Assembly: GCA_017551165.1 (NCBI GenBank) | Contig: JAFZMO010000047.1 | Location: 1-42,526, forward strand | Reading direction: 5' to 3' | Length of the DNA stretch: 42,526 bases | Source of the DNA: Lachnospiraceae bacterium | GTDB lineage: Bacteria > Bacillota > Clostridia > Lachnospirales > Lachnospiraceae | Shown here: positions 24,284-32,578 of the stretch, one piece after another | How the letters are laid out: each line of letters starts with the position of its first letter | How positions within the stretch are numbered: position 1 is the stretch's first letter | The notes under the pieces: model-generated | Database searches by the model: none | What the model was told of the DNA's origin: nothing | What the model saw: only the letters and a program-made list of their open reading frames with translations | Made by a program: the position numbers and the translations under genes

Positions 24284-26152
24284 TCACTCCTCGTCGAGCG
24301 AGATCTCGGTGACCTCGGGCGCTGCCTCCGGCTCGATGCCGAAGAGGGCCTCAAACTCCTCGCGGGTGATGCGTTCCTTCTGAAGAAGGAGCTCCGCACA
24401 CTTGTCGAGGATCTCGCGGTTCTCACCGATGATGCGCTTTGCTTCTGCGTAGCACTCCTCGATGATGCGGCGAACCTCGTCGTCGATACGGTTGGCAACG
24501 GACTCGCTGTAGCTCTTCGTGTGGCCGTAGTCGCGACCGATGAAGACCTCATCCTCATCCGTATCGTAGTTGACCGGTCCGATCAGATCAGAGAAACCGA
24601 ATTTGGTCACCATGGCGTTGGCCATGCGTGTCGCCTGCTTGATATCCTGGCTCGCGCCCGTCGTGATATCCGAGAGCACAAGCTCCTCCGCGACGCGGCC
24701 GCCGAGGCTGACGATGATCTCCTGCAGCATCTCGCCGCGCGTGTGGAACATCTCGTCCTCGCCGGGAAGCGGCATGGTGTAGCCCGCTGCGCCGGTGCCG
24801 GTCGGGATGATGGACACGGTGTAGACCGGTCCGACATCCGGGAGCACGTGGAACAGGATCGCGTGTCCGGCCTCGTGGAACGCCGTGATGCGCTTCTCCT
24901 TGTCGGAGATGATACGGCTCTTCTTCTCGGTGCCGATGCCCACGCGGATCAGGGCCTTCTTAACGTCCTCATAGGTGATAAATGCTCTGCTGTCCTTCGC
25001 CGCGTTGATGGCTGCCTCGTTCATCAGGTTCTCCAGATCGGCGCCGGAGAAACCGGCGGTCGAGCGGGCGATGTGCTCGAGGTTGACATCCTCGCTGAGC
25101 GGCTTATTGCGCACATGGACGCGAAGGATCTCCAGACGGCCGCGCACGTCGGGACGGCCGACCATGACCTTGCGGTCGAAACGACCCGGGCGAAGGATCG
25201 CGGGGTCGAGAATGTCCACACGGTTCGTCGCCGCAAGGACGATAATGCCTTCGTTGACGCCGAAACCGTCCATCTCCACGAGGAGCTGATTCAGCGTCTG
25301 CTCGCGCTCGTCGTGTCCGCCGCCGAGGCCTGCGCCACGGCGTCTTGCGACGGCGTCGATCTCATCGATGAACACGATGCACGGCGCATTTTTCTTCGCT
25401 GTGGCGAACAGATCTCGCACACGAGAAGCACCGACACCGACAAACATTTCCACAAAATCCGAGCCGGAGATGGAGAAGAACGGAACGCCCGCCTCGCCGG
25501 CCACGGCCTTCGCGAGGAGCGTCTTACCGGTTCCGGGCGGTCCCTCCATGAGGATACCCTTCGGGATACGCGCACCTACGCGGATAAACTGCTTCGGATT
25601 CGCCAGGAAGTCGACAACCTCCTGCAGTTCCTCCTTCTCTTCCTGCAAGCCGGCGACATCCTTGAACGTCGTCGGATTGTCCTTGCCGTCGGTCATCTGC
25701 GCGCGGCTCTTGCCGAAGTTCAGAACCTGCGAGTTGCTGCCGCCTCCGCCGAGCGAATGCCCGAGCACGAGGAACACTAAGATCACGGCGATCAGGATCA
25801 CGAGATACGGGAACACCGTCGTCCAGAACCAACTCGGCTTGTCCACCTCGTTGACGATCACCTGGACCCCCTGGGCTTCCGCCGCTTCCTCCACGCGCAT
25901 GATGTCTGCTGCGTAAAATGTGCGAACCTCGCCGTTGGTCATCTTCACCTGAACCCGGCCGGTCGGCACCTCCACGTTCGGCGTCACATAGACTTCCTTG
26001 ACGTTGCCCTCATCCAGCCATTGGCAGAACTGCGTAAACGTGTACTGCGTCTGGTTGCGGTCGGCAACGGAGGAATAGATCATGCCGATGATAAATATGC
26101 TGAGGAGCATCAGGTAGAACGCCACTCCCCGCATCGATCTGTTTTTCTTCAC
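24284..26152 (-). CDS. ftsH: ATP-dependent zinc metalloprotease FtsH
   Basis: A 622-residue membrane-anchored AAA+ protease that degrades misfolded and regulatory membrane proteins. Membrane helices lie near 9-28 and 112-131. The Walker A GPPGTGKT is at 204-211, and the Walker B region with FIDEIDAV, the second region of homology ([20 protein letters not shown]) and the zinc site HEAGH are all intact. It starts with GTG at 26150-26152, placed just after the hpt stop (TAAGTG), with GGAGGG in the end of hpt as ribosome site, so the two genes are translationally coupled. Length and order behind hpt and tilS are standard for Firmicutes. Confidence 0.97.
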   Translation of the reverse strand: MKKNRSMRGVAFYLMLLSIFIIGMIYSSVADRNQTQYTFTQFCQWLDEGNVKEVYVTPNVEVPTGRVQVKMTNGEVRTFYAADIMRVEEAAEAQGVQVIVNEVDKPSWFWTTVFPYLVILIAVILVFLVLGHSLGGGGSNSQVLNFGKSRAQMTDGKDNPTTFKDVAGLQEEKEELQEVVDFLANPKQFIRVGARIPKGILMEGPPGTGKTLLAKAVAGEAGVPFFSISGSDFVEMFVGVGASRVRDLFATAKKNAPCIVFIDEIDAVARRRGAGLGGGHDEREQTLNQLLVEMDGFGVNEGIIVLAATNRVDILDPAILRPGRFDRKVMVGRPDVRGRLEILRVHVRNKPLSEDVNLEHIARSTAGFSGADLENLMNEAAINAAKDSRAFITYEDVKKALIRVGIGTEKKSRIISDKEKRITAFHEAGHAILFHVLPDVGPVYTVSIIPTGTGAAGYTMPLPGEDEMFHTRGEMLQEIIVSLGGRVAEELVLSDITTGASQDIKQATRMANAMVTKFGFSDLIGPVNYDTDEDEVFIGRDYGHTKSYSESVANRIDDEVRRIIEECYAEAKRIIGENREILDKCAELLLQKERITREEFEALFGIEPEAAPEVTEISLDEE

Positions 26153-26692
26153 TTAACCCTCCACATCGTCGTCGGTAATGCTCAAAATGCCGATGTACGG
26201 CAACGCGCGATACTTCTGCGCATAATCCAAGCCAAACCCCACAACAAATTCATCCGGGATCTCAAATCCCGTGTACTGTACCTGCACGTCCGTCACGCGG
26301 CGCGACGGCTTGTCGAGGAGCGTGCACAGCGCAAGCGACGCCGGCTGGCGGCTCTGCAGCAGCTCGAGAAGGAACGAGAGCGTTCTTCCGGAGTCCACGA
26401 TGTCCTCCACAACGAGCACGTGATGGCCGCGGATGCTCTCATCAATGTCCTTGACGATGCGCACGCGTCCGCTGCTCTCGGTGTCGTCGCCGTAGCTCGA
26501 AACCGACATGAAATCCAGCTTGATCGGAAGATTGATCCGCTTGGCCAGCTCGGTCGTGAAAAACACGCTGCCCTTTAAGATGCAGATCAGCTTCAGCTCG
26601 CAGCCCGCGTAATCCTCGGTAATCTGCTCCGCCAGCTCCCGAACTCTTGCCAGAAGCCGCTCTTCCGGAATCATCACTTTGATATTTTCCAT
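26153..26692 (-). CDS. hpt: hypoxanthine phosphoribosyltransferase
   Basis: A 179-residue purine salvage enzyme that makes IMP or GMP from the base and PRPP. The PRPP-binding motif VLVVEDIVDSGRTL and the LICILKGSVFF segment are intact. It lies 4 bases after the tilS stop and directly before ftsH, the classic tilS-hpt-ftsH arrangement. The ribosome site is GGAGGG in the end of tilS. Confidence 0.96.
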   Translation of the reverse strand: MENIKVMIPEERLLARVRELAEQITEDYAGCELKLICILKGSVFFTTELAKRINLPIKLDFMSVSSYGDDTESSGRVRIVKDIDESIRGHHVLVVEDIVDSGRTLSFLLELLQSRQPASLALCTLLDKPSRRVTDVQVQYTGFEIPDEFVVGFGLDYAQKYRALPYIGILSITDDDVEG

Positions 26693-26696
26693 ATGC

Positions 26697-28121
26697 TCAG
26701 CCCTCCGTCAGTCGCACGATCAATACGCGCTTCGTATCCTCGGTCACGCGGTAGCGCTCGCTTCCGCGCACGCCGGGGATCCACAGCGTATCCGCCTCGT
26801 CCGCCGTCATCACGAGCGGGATCTCATCCCGCCGCTCGCGCGGAACTTTGCGGTTTACGAACACGTCCTGCACCAGCGCGCTCTTCCCGTCCTTCGAGAT
26901 CACGATGCGGTCTCCCGGACGCCTTGCGCGCACCACGCAGGCCTTGCCCATTGTATCATAATCAAACCATTTCGTATACGGGTCCTGCGAAAAAACTTCA
27001 CAATTCTTCGCGTCCGTCACGGAAAATGAAAGCGTCAGCCGGCGGTCCCCGAAGAACGTCACGGTCACTCCGCGCTCGATCTCCCGGCGCGCGATCTCAT
27101 GGCGTCCGCCGAACGCGGCAACGATGTCCTGCGCGGGCTCGATGTCGCGGTAGCCGCGCCGCAGCGTCACCCCGTACGGAAAATCCGACTGTGCCGAGAC
27201 GCGTCCCTCGCACAGCCGAAGCAGCATCGCCGCGTGCGTGTCCGAGAGGTCCTTGCGATGGCCGCACACCAGCTCCAGATAGCGGAGTGCCACCTCCGAG
27301 CGGAACACCTCGGGTAGCGCGAGAAGCTCATCACAATGAAGCCTTCGCTCATCCGCGTCAATGGCGCGCGCGCACGCCTCGTCCGTCTGGCGGTCCATAT
27401 AATCCCGCACCGCCTCGAGCCGCTCTCCGGCCTTTGCGATGTTGCGGGAAGCCCCGGGATTGCGCTCCAACAGAAGCGGCATCACGCGGTTTCGCAGAAA
27501 ATTGCGGTCCCCGTCGTCCTCGCGGTTCGTCGCGTCGATACAGTATTCCTCGCCCCGCAGCGCCAGCTCCGCCAGGATCTCCTCCTTGTGCAGCGGCAAC
27601 AGCGGACGGATCAGTCGAATGTTTTGGTCGGCAAACGGTCTGCTGTCCGCGGGAATGCCGGTAAGGCCCCGCAGTCCGCTGCCTCGCATCAGATGAAGCA
27701 GGATCGTCTCCGCACGGTCATCCGCGTGGTGGGCGACCGCAACGCACTCTGCGCCGACTTCCGCGGCGATGCGCGAAAACTCGCGGTACCGCACGATCCG
27801 GCCGGCCTCCTCGATGCCGACGCCCTGCTCCTTCGCAAACGCGGGAACGTCGATCTTAACAACGACGATCGGGATCCCTCTGCGCTCACAGAACGCCCGG
27901 CAGAACGCCTCGTCCCGCTCGGCTTCCGCACCGCGGATCCCGTGGTTGACGTGCACTGCCGTCAGGCGAAGCTCCCGCTCCGCGGCGAGCTCCGAGAGAA
28001 GGATCAGAAGACACAGCGAATCGCTGCCGCCGGACAATCCGACGACAACACCCGCGCCGCGCGGCGGCATATTCTTTCGTTCCGCCTGTTCGCGGACCCT
28101 GCGCAGTGCATCCGTCTCCAT
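26697..28121 (-). CDS. tilS: tRNA(Ile)-lysidine synthase TilS
   Basis: A 474-residue PP-loop ATPase that attaches lysine to C34 of the CAU-anticodon tRNA-Ile, so that it reads AUA. SGGSDS at residues 30-35 is the PP-loop, followed by AVHVNHGIRGAEAERDE and the AHHADDRAETILLHLMRGSGLRGLTG block. The C-terminal domain with RRPGDRI and KVPRERRDEIPLV is complete. The ribosome site GGAGGACG precedes the ATG. It is essential in most bacteria. Confidence 0.96.
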   Translation of the reverse strand: METDALRRVREQAERKNMPPRGAGVVVGLSGGSDSLCLLILLSELAAERELRLTAVHVNHGIRGAEAERDEAFCRAFCERRGIPIVVVKIDVPAFAKEQGVGIEEAGRIVRYREFSRIAAEVGAECVAVAHHADDRAETILLHLMRGSGLRGLTGIPADSRPFADQNIRLIRPLLPLHKEEILAELALRGEEYCIDATNREDDGDRNFLRNRVMPLLLERNPGASRNIAKAGERLEAVRDYMDRQTDEACARAIDADERRLHCDELLALPEVFRSEVALRYLELVCGHRKDLSDTHAAMLLRLCEGRVSAQSDFPYGVTLRRGYRDIEPAQDIVAAFGGRHEIARREIERGVTVTFFGDRRLTLSFSVTDAKNCEVFSQDPYTKWFDYDTMGKACVVRARRPGDRIVISKDGKSALVQDVFVNRKVPRERRDEIPLVMTADEADTLWIPGVRGSERYRVTEDTKRVLIVRLTEG

Positions 28122-28142
28122 ACCTTCGTCCTCCGTGCTGCG

Positions 28143-28499
28143 TCACTTCTTCGGCGTCGGCGTCGGACTCGCCTCGGACACCGATCCGTCGTCTTCCACC
28201 CGGAAAATGATCTCGTCCTCGTAGACGAGGCCGAGCACCTCGCGGGCGACTTCCTCCATATATCCGCGCGTCTTGACGTACGCGCGGTACTGCTCGATCT
28301 CCTCCGAGCGCGCCTCCTCCTGCGCCTTCAGGCGGATCAGGCGTTCCTTCTCCGCGAGCTTGCGCTCGTAGTCGTCCTCGGCGGTGTGCTTCAGGATGAT
28401 GAACGTCGCGCAGATCGCCGCAACCAGCAGAGCCAGGCCGATCAGCGAGAGAAGACGCTTCATGAGCTTGTGATTTTTCGGTACTAAGTCTTTTTTCAT
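28143..28499 (-). CDS. divIC: septum formation initiator DivIC/FtsB family
   Basis: A 118-residue bitopic division protein: a short cytoplasmic basic start, one membrane helix at about 15-36, an extracellular coiled coil at 40-75 rich in Glu and Lys, and the family pattern ARE-LGLVYEDEIIFRV near 85-101. It should join DivIB/FtsQ and FtsL in the divisome. The tail is low-complexity Ser/Thr/Pro. The gene sits between tilS and the S4-domain gene as in other Firmicutes. Confidence 0.9.
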   Translation of the reverse strand: MKKDLVPKNHKLMKRLLSLIGLALLVAAICATFIILKHTAEDDYERKLAEKERLIRLKAQEEARSEEIEQYRAYVKTRGYMEEVAREVLGLVYEDEIIFRVEDDGSVSEASPTPTPKK

Positions 28500-28514
28500 A
28501 CTGCCAAACCCTCG

Positions 28515-28754
28515 CTACAGGTAGCGGAACATCTCCTTCGCGTCATCCTTGCGCACGGTCTCGGTGATCGTGAGCACCTCAACCTTTACTTCCTTGTTTC
28601 CGAATCCGATCTCGATGACGTCGCCGACCTTCACCTCGAGCGAGGCGCGGGCCACCTTGCCGTTCACCGAGACTCTCCCGGCATCGCAGGCCTCGTTCGC
28701 GACGGTCCTGCGCTTGATCAGACGGGAGACTTTCAGATATTTGTCCAGTCTCAT
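28515..28754 (-). CDS. rqcP: S4-domain RNA-binding protein RqcP (YabO/Hsp15-like)
   Basis: A 79-residue single S4 domain: MRLDKYLKVSRLIKRRTVANEACDAGRVSVNGKVA with the RLDKYL start and RV-VNGK turn typical of the family. RqcP binds stalled 50S subunits and takes part in ribosome quality control with RqcH. Its place next to divIC and near HU is the standard Firmicute order, except that the yabP and yabQ sporulation genes usually found between it and divIC are missing. Confidence 0.92.
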   Translation of the reverse strand: MRLDKYLKVSRLIKRRTVANEACDAGRVSVNGKVARASLEVKVGDVIEIGFGNKEVKVEVLTITETVRKDDAKEMFRYL

Positions 28755-28783
28755 AACTTTCTATCCTGCCCATTGATGAACAA

Positions 28784-28810
28784 TGGGCCGGTCTGTGATC
28801 GACCGGCCCA
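28784..28810 (-). terminator. terminator hairpin between HU and the S4-domain gene
   Basis: TGGGCCGGTC (28784-28793) pairs perfectly with GACCGGCCCA (28801-28810) around a 7-base loop; flanking ACA/TGT bases could extend the stem. On the minus strand it is followed by TTGTTC, a weak U-run, so termination after HU may be partial and allow some read-through into the downstream operon. Confidence 0.65.
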
Positions 28811-28846
28811 CACTGTTATTCTTGTATCAAACAAGGCACCTTCGAA

Positions 28847-29134
28847 TTATTTCTTCTTCTTCTTGTTAACAGCATCCTTGAGAGCGCTGCCGGCCTTGAA
28901 CTTAGGCTGCTTGGAAGCCTTGATCGTGATCGTCTCCTTGGTAAGAGGATTGCGGCCCTTGCGAGCAGGTCTCTTCGTTACTTCGAACGTACCGAAACCA
29001 ACAAGGACAACCTTCTTCTCTGCTACGAGCGTCTCGGTAACGGTACCGATGAACGCGTCAACCATCTTCTTAGCGTCTTCCTTCTTAACGCCAGCCTTCT
29101 CAGCGATAGCAGCAACCAATTCTGTCTTATTCAT
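28847..29134 (-). CDS. hup: HU-family nucleoid DNA-binding protein
   Basis: A 95-residue HU protein: MNKTELVAAIAEKAGVKKEDA start, VGFGTFEVTKRPARKGRNPLTKE with the RNP loop, and a Lys-rich end KKKKK. Codon use is biased to a few preferred codons, as expected of a highly expressed gene. It has its own promoter with a 17-base spacer and a strong AGGAGG ribosome site. Confidence 0.96.
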   Translation of the reverse strand: MNKTELVAAIAEKAGVKKEDAKKMVDAFIGTVTETLVAEKKVVLVGFGTFEVTKRPARKGRNPLTKETITIKASKQPKFKAGSALKDAVNKKKKK

Positions 29135-29214
29135 TATGACTTTCCCTCCTGATTATAATAATCTCGTCCGCGCCTTACGCAATGCGGCCCGGCGCGGCAT
29201 GTACTCACAGTTAA

Positions 29215-29243
29215 GTTATAAACGGAAAATTATGCAAAGTCAA
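29215..29243 (-). promoter_or_regulatory. HU gene promoter
   Basis: On the minus strand TTGACT (29238-29243), 17 bases, TATAAC (29215-29220). The leader to the HU start is about 75 bases. The spacer contains one copy of the repeated octamer ATTTTCCG (29223-29230). Confidence 0.75.
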
Positions 29244-29256
29244 GCAAAAATGTGCC

Positions 29257-29282
29257 AAAACCCGCGAAAACCCGCGGTTTTT
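29257..29282 (-). terminator. probable terminator of the 189-residue membrane protein gene
   Basis: Read on minus, CCGCG-GGTTTT-CGCGG forms a 5-bp stem that can be extended past one mismatch by AAAA/TTTT pairs, ending in GTTTTGG. The plus strand shows the same bases as a tandem repeat of AAAACCCGCG. The stem is short, so efficiency is uncertain. Confidence 0.5.
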
Positions 29283-29314
29283 CGGCATTTTTCGGAAAAT
29301 CCGTCACAATCGTC

Positions 29315-29884
29315 TCATTCGAGACTCTCGTCCACGTTGGGCACGACGTACCATTTGCCGTCGACGCAGATGCTCCAGCTGATGTCGGTGTCTTCACCGC
29401 TCTCTTTCTTGCCGTTCTCGTCCTTGCCGCTCCAGGTGAACTTGATCACGGCGCGGGCCACCTTCTCGATCTTGCCCTCGAACGCATCGGGGTACTCCTT
29501 GTGGATCAGCTCGATGCCGCGCTTGTAGCCCTCGTCATCGCGTCCGAACTCCTCGACGGTGGTCGCCTTTCGGCTGAAGCGCATAGTATTTTCCTTGAGA
29601 TACGCCTCCGCCTCCTCAAAGTACGGCTGTACCTCGCCGTACAGCTCTCCGGAGAGGTTCAACCCGAGGAGCAGCATGCAGTCGGGGTTGTAGATGGTCG
29701 CCTCGACGAAGTCGTTGAACCGGCAGTTGTACACAGCGTCAAACGCCTGGTTCGTCGCGTTCTTTGCGCTTCGGTTGGGCGACAGCACCGTGTACTGCAG
29801 GATCAGTGCAACGATGAGAAGCACGACGGCCGCAATGCCGATGCCGATGATCAGGCGTTTTGTGATGGATTTCTTCTGTTTCAT
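29315..29884 (-). CDS. membrane-anchored protein of unknown function, 189 residues
   Basis: One membrane helix at about 11-33 after a basic start (MKQKKSITKR), then an extracellular domain of about 150 residues ending in an NTF2-like pattern, SWSICVDGKWYVVPN. The order helix, alpha region, then a final strand with DGKWYV resembles the outer domain of the zinc-ribbon protein just upstream (IKIDGSWYILD), so the two may be distant relatives. I do not recognise a function. The gene has an AGGG ribosome site and a terminator on both sides. Confidence 0.75.
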   Translation of the reverse strand: MKQKKSITKRLIIGIGIAAVVLLIVALILQYTVLSPNRSAKNATNQAFDAVYNCRFNDFVEATIYNPDCMLLLGLNLSGELYGEVQPYFEEAEAYLKENTMRFSRKATTVEEFGRDDEGYKRGIELIHKEYPDAFEGKIEKVARAVIKFTWSGKDENGKKESGEDTDISWSICVDGKWYVVPNVDESLE

Positions 29885-29894
29885 TCTTTTACCC

Positions 29895-29929
29895 TAAAAA
29901 TATCCCCCGGACCGCAGCTGCGGCCCGGG
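29895..29929 (-). terminator. terminator of the zinc-ribbon protein gene
   Basis: CCCCGG-A-CCGCAG (29904-29916) pairs with CTGCGG-C-CCGGGG (29917-29929), a nearly perfect GC-rich stem. On minus it is followed by GATATTTTTAGGG. Confidence 0.8.
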
Positions 29930-29969
29930 GAACGGTTTACTGATTGTTCATCAAAGGATCGGAAAGCGA

Positions 29970-30716
29970 TCAATCATCGTCGCTGCTCTTGCTGCCCTCG
30001 TTGAACTGAGCCCACTTGTTAGCAACAGTCTTGATCTTGTCGCCGGTGGACACGTCGAGGATGTACCAGCTGCCATCGATCTTGATGCAGGTGAAGTACT
30101 CGTAAACATCCTTCACATCATCCTTCTTCTTGCCCTTGGATGCGTATACCTTAACCTCAACGATAGCCATCTTGGTGACTTCCTTAACCTCGGCCTCTAC
30201 GGTCTTCTCAAGGTACTTGATCATACCCTTGAATTCCTTGTCGTCCTTGCCGTAGTTCTGAGAGTCGGTGATCTTCCAATCATACTCGATCTCGTCGTCA
30301 TCGTCCTTGTCGTCCTTGTCAAGCTTCAGGGCCTTGCGGGCCTTCTCGCTCTTCAGAGCACGGAACTTGTTCGCCTCTTCCTCAGCGTTGTCCGCCTGCT
30401 CAGCTGCCTTGAGGTAATCCTTGACAACGCCCTTGGCGCCGCCGGAGAGAAGCAGAACGAGAACAATGATAAGAACAACTACAGCTGCTGCCGCACCGAT
30501 GATGATCGGCAACTTGCTTCCGCCGGCCTTCTTAGCCTTCGGAGCTGCAACCGGAGCTACCGGTGCTGCGTAAGGAGCAACCTGGGGTGCAGCCTGAGGA
30601 ACGGGCTGCGGAGCTACCTGAGGTGCAGCCTGAGGAGCCGCTGCGAACTGTGCGCCGCAGATCGGGCATACAGCGGAACCGTCAGGAATTTGATTTCCAC
30701 ATTTTGTACAGAACAT
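29970..30716 (-). CDS. zinc-ribbon membrane protein with extracellular NTF2-like domain
   Basis: A 248-residue protein. MFCTKCGNQIPDGSAVCPIC forms an N-terminal zinc ribbon (Cys3, Cys6, Cys17, Cys20) in the cytoplasm. It is followed by a low-complexity Ala/Pro/Gln/Val linker (about 24-60), one membrane helix (69-91), and an outer domain ending IKIDGSWYILDVSTG. An acidic and lysine-rich patch (DKDDKDDDDE) lies in the outer part. Such proteins are common in clostridia and their role is not known. The ATG at 30716 has AAAGGAAG upstream; a longer frame reaching 30788 would run through the leader. Confidence 0.82.
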   Translation of the reverse strand: MFCTKCGNQIPDGSAVCPICGAQFAAAPQAAPQVAPQPVPQAAPQVAPYAAPVAPVAAPKAKKAGGSKLPIIIGAAAAVVVLIIVLVLLLSGGAKGVVKDYLKAAEQADNAEEEANKFRALKSEKARKALKLDKDDKDDDDEIEYDWKITDSQNYGKDDKEFKGMIKYLEKTVEAEVKEVTKMAIVEVKVYASKGKKKDDVKDVYEYFTCIKIDGSWYILDVSTGDKIKTVANKWAQFNEGSKSSDDD

Positions 30717-30803
30717 AACATTTCTTCCTTTCTCACGTATTTTGAGGGGCAGGCCGCTGCGGAATACCGTCCCGGAGCGTACGCGCACTACCCATACACA
30801 CCG

Positions 30804-30832
30804 AATATACCTTATTTTTCACAGATTTGCAA
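30804..30832 (-). promoter_or_regulatory. promoter of the zinc-ribbon protein gene
   Basis: On minus TTGCAA (30827-30832), 17 bases, TATATT (30804-30809), giving a leader of about 80 bases. Two direct ATTTTTCACA repeats one double helical turn apart (21 bases) cover the spacer and the region upstream of the -35, so an activator or repressor may bind there. Confidence 0.65.
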
Positions 30833-30969
30833 CGATTTTTCACAATTTCTCGTACAAAAACAGCCTAATTCGGCCGCTTTTCTGCATTTTCATTCGGAAA
30901 ATGGGCTTTTTCCCCGCCGAAACGGCATCTGCCGCGCCCTTCCCGCCGCCCGAAAACCTCGCGCGCGTA

Positions 30970-30998
30970 TTGACTTTCCCGCGCCTAAAAGGTATGAT
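30970..30998 (+). promoter_or_regulatory. promoter of the ZnuC-like ATPase gene
   Basis: TTGACT (30970-30975), a 17-base spacer, and TATGAT (30993-30998). The expected start site is about 50 bases before the ATG. Confidence 0.78.
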
Positions 30999-31015
30999 GT
31001 TTCCGTGGAAAATAT

Positions 31016-31040
31016 GCCTGCGCGCACGCTTCGCGCAGGC
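31016..31040 (+). promoter_or_regulatory. leader hairpin next to the ribosome site of the ZnuC-like gene
   Basis: GCCTGCGCG (31016-31024) and CGCGCAGGC (31032-31040) form a perfect 9-bp stem with a 7-base loop. It ends five bases before GGGAGG, the ribosome site. There is no U-run, so it should affect translation or mRNA stability rather than terminate. Confidence 0.55.
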
Positions 31041-31056
31041 TTTGCGGGAGGTAATT

Positions 31057-31791
31057 ATGCAGGATTCCTGTTGCTGCGACAAGCACGAGCCTATCGTCGT
31101 GTGTGAACACGCCACGCTCGGGTACGACAACCAGACCGTCGTGACGGATCTGAATTTTGAGATTTTTCCCGGGGACTATGTGAGCATCGTCGGTGAGAAC
31201 GGCTCCGGCAAATCGACGCTCATGAAGACCATGCTCGGGCTGATCAAGCCGCTCAAGGGCGACATCCGGATCAATTGCAGCAGAGGCAGCGGGTGCATCG
31301 GGTATCTTCCGCAGATGAGCGAGATGCAGCGGGATTTTCCGGCGACCGTGCGCGAGGTAGTCATGACCGGTCTTCTCGGCCGCAAGGGTTGGTGGCCGTT
31401 CTTCTCGAAGAAGGAGAAGCAGCAGGCTGCCGAGGTTCTCGAGAAGCTCCGCATCGAAGACCTGGCGGGCCGCAGCTACCGTGAGCTCTCCGGAGGCCAG
31501 CAGCAGCGCGTGCTCCTGGCGAGAAGCCTCCTGGCGGCGCATGAGATCCTCATGCTCGACGAGCCGATCACCGGCCTCGATCCGTCGGCGGCAGCCGAGC
31601 TCTACGAGACGCTCCGCAACCTAAACCGCAACGACGGCATGACCATCATCATGGTCACCCACGACATCAACAGCGCCGTCGTCAACTCCTCGAAGATCCT
31701 GCACGTCGCGGGCGAGAGCGCCTTCTTCGGCACCACCGCGCAGTACATGGCGAGCGAGGAGGCCAAGCTGTTCTTCCCGGAGGACAACTGA
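31057..31791 (+). CDS. metal-type ABC transporter ATPase (ZnuC-like), without adjacent partners
   Basis: A 244-residue ABC ATPase: Walker A GENGSGKST, Q-loop YLPQMSEMQ, signature LSGGQQQR, Walker B ILMLDEP, H-loop VTHD, all intact. Overall it is closest to the zinc/manganese ZnuC/MntA-type ATPases. The N-terminus MQDSCCCDKHEPIVVCEH is unusual: four Cys and two His before the first ABC strand, possibly a metal site. The next gene is an epimerase, so permease and binding protein must be elsewhere. ATG at 31057 follows GGGAGGTAATT; a longer frame starts in the upstream promoter region and is rejected. Confidence 0.9.
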   Translation: MQDSCCCDKHEPIVVCEHATLGYDNQTVVTDLNFEIFPGDYVSIVGENGSGKSTLMKTMLGLIKPLKGDIRINCSRGSGCIGYLPQMSEMQRDFPATVREVVMTGLLGRKGWWPFFSKKEKQQAAEVLEKLRIEDLAGRSYRELSGGQQQRVLLARSLLAAHEILMLDEPITGLDPSAAAELYETLRNLNRNDGMTIIMVTHDINSAVVNSSKILHVAGESAFFGTTAQYMASEEAKLFFPEDN

Positions 31792-31837
31792 GAGGATCAT
31801 TTTTCGGAAAATACACCTGTGAAACGAGGGATAATCT

Positions 31838-32536
31838 ATGTTAGAGCAACTGAAGAAAGAAGTTCTGGAAGCCAACCTTGAGCTTCCCAAATACGGTCTT
31901 GTGACCTTTACCTGGGGCAACGTGTCGGGCTACGACGAGAAGTCGGGCCTTGTCGTGATCAAGCCCTCCGGCGTGTCGTACGACGGCATGACCGCGGACG
32001 ACATGGTTGTCGTCGACCTGCAGGGCAACATCGTCGAGGGCACGAAGAAGCCCTCCTCGGACACGCCCACGCACCTCGCGCTGTACCGCGCATGGCCCGG
32101 CGTACGCGGCGTTGTTCACACGCACAGCCGCAACGCGACGACCTACGCACAGGCAGGCCTGGACATCGTGGCCGGCGGCACGACGCACGGCGACTACTTC
32201 TACGGCGACATCCCCTGCACGCGCTACATGACGCCCGAGGAGATCGCCGGTGAGTACGAGCTCGAGACCGGCAACGTGATCATTGAGACATTTGCGAAGC
32301 GCGAGATCGCTCCGCTTGACATTCCCGCGGTGCTCGTGCGCTCGCACGGCCCGTTCACTTGGGGCACCTCCCCCGCGGAGGCCGTTCACAACGCGGTCGT
32401 CCTCGAGGAGCTCGCCTACATGGCAATGCACAGCCAGATGCTTCTCCAGGGCGACGTTCCCTGCATGCAGCAGGAGCTTTTAGACAAGCATTTCCTCAGA
32501 AAGCACGGCCCGAACGCCTACTACGGACAGAACTGA
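31838..32536 (+). CDS. araD: L-ribulose-5-phosphate 4-epimerase-like class II aldolase (AraD)
   Basis: A 232-residue metal-dependent enzyme that interconverts L-ribulose-5-phosphate and D-xylulose-5-phosphate, or a close aldolase relative. [18 protein letters not shown] and [11 protein letters not shown] bind substrate phosphate. The zinc ligands are His94 and His96 in VVHTHSRN and His170 in RSHGPFTWG, matching the AraD positions with an offset of one. No araA or araB is adjacent, so the pathway cannot be settled; UlaF or SgbE roles are alternatives. The ribosome site is GAGGGA. Confidence 0.9.
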   Translation: MLEQLKKEVLEANLELPKYGLVTFTWGNVSGYDEKSGLVVIKPSGVSYDGMTADDMVVVDLQGNIVEGTKKPSSDTPTHLALYRAWPGVRGVVHTHSRNATTYAQAGLDIVAGGTTHGDYFYGDIPCTRYMTPEEIAGEYELETGNVIIETFAKREIAPLDIPAVLVRSHGPFTWGTSPAEAVHNAVVLEELAYMAMHSQMLLQGDVPCMQQELLDKHFLRKHGPNAYYGQN

Positions 32537-32578
32537 TCCGCACCGAACTCGCGCGGTGAGCCGCGCAAAGGAGTACTC

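Larger units (their letters stand above)
30717..31056. other. 340-base divergent intergenic region with two promoters
   Basis: It holds the promoter of the zinc-ribbon gene (minus), two copies of ATTTTTCACA 21 bases apart (30814-30823 and 30835-30844) across that promoter, one copy of the repeated octamer (30895-30902), the promoter of the ZnuC-like gene (plus), and a 9-bp hairpin just before its ribosome site. I see no gene in it. Confidence 0.75.

Noticed and set aside
24521-25780. Plus-strand frame of 419 codons opposite ftsH
   Set aside because: The same mirror effect over a highly conserved gene; no start signals.
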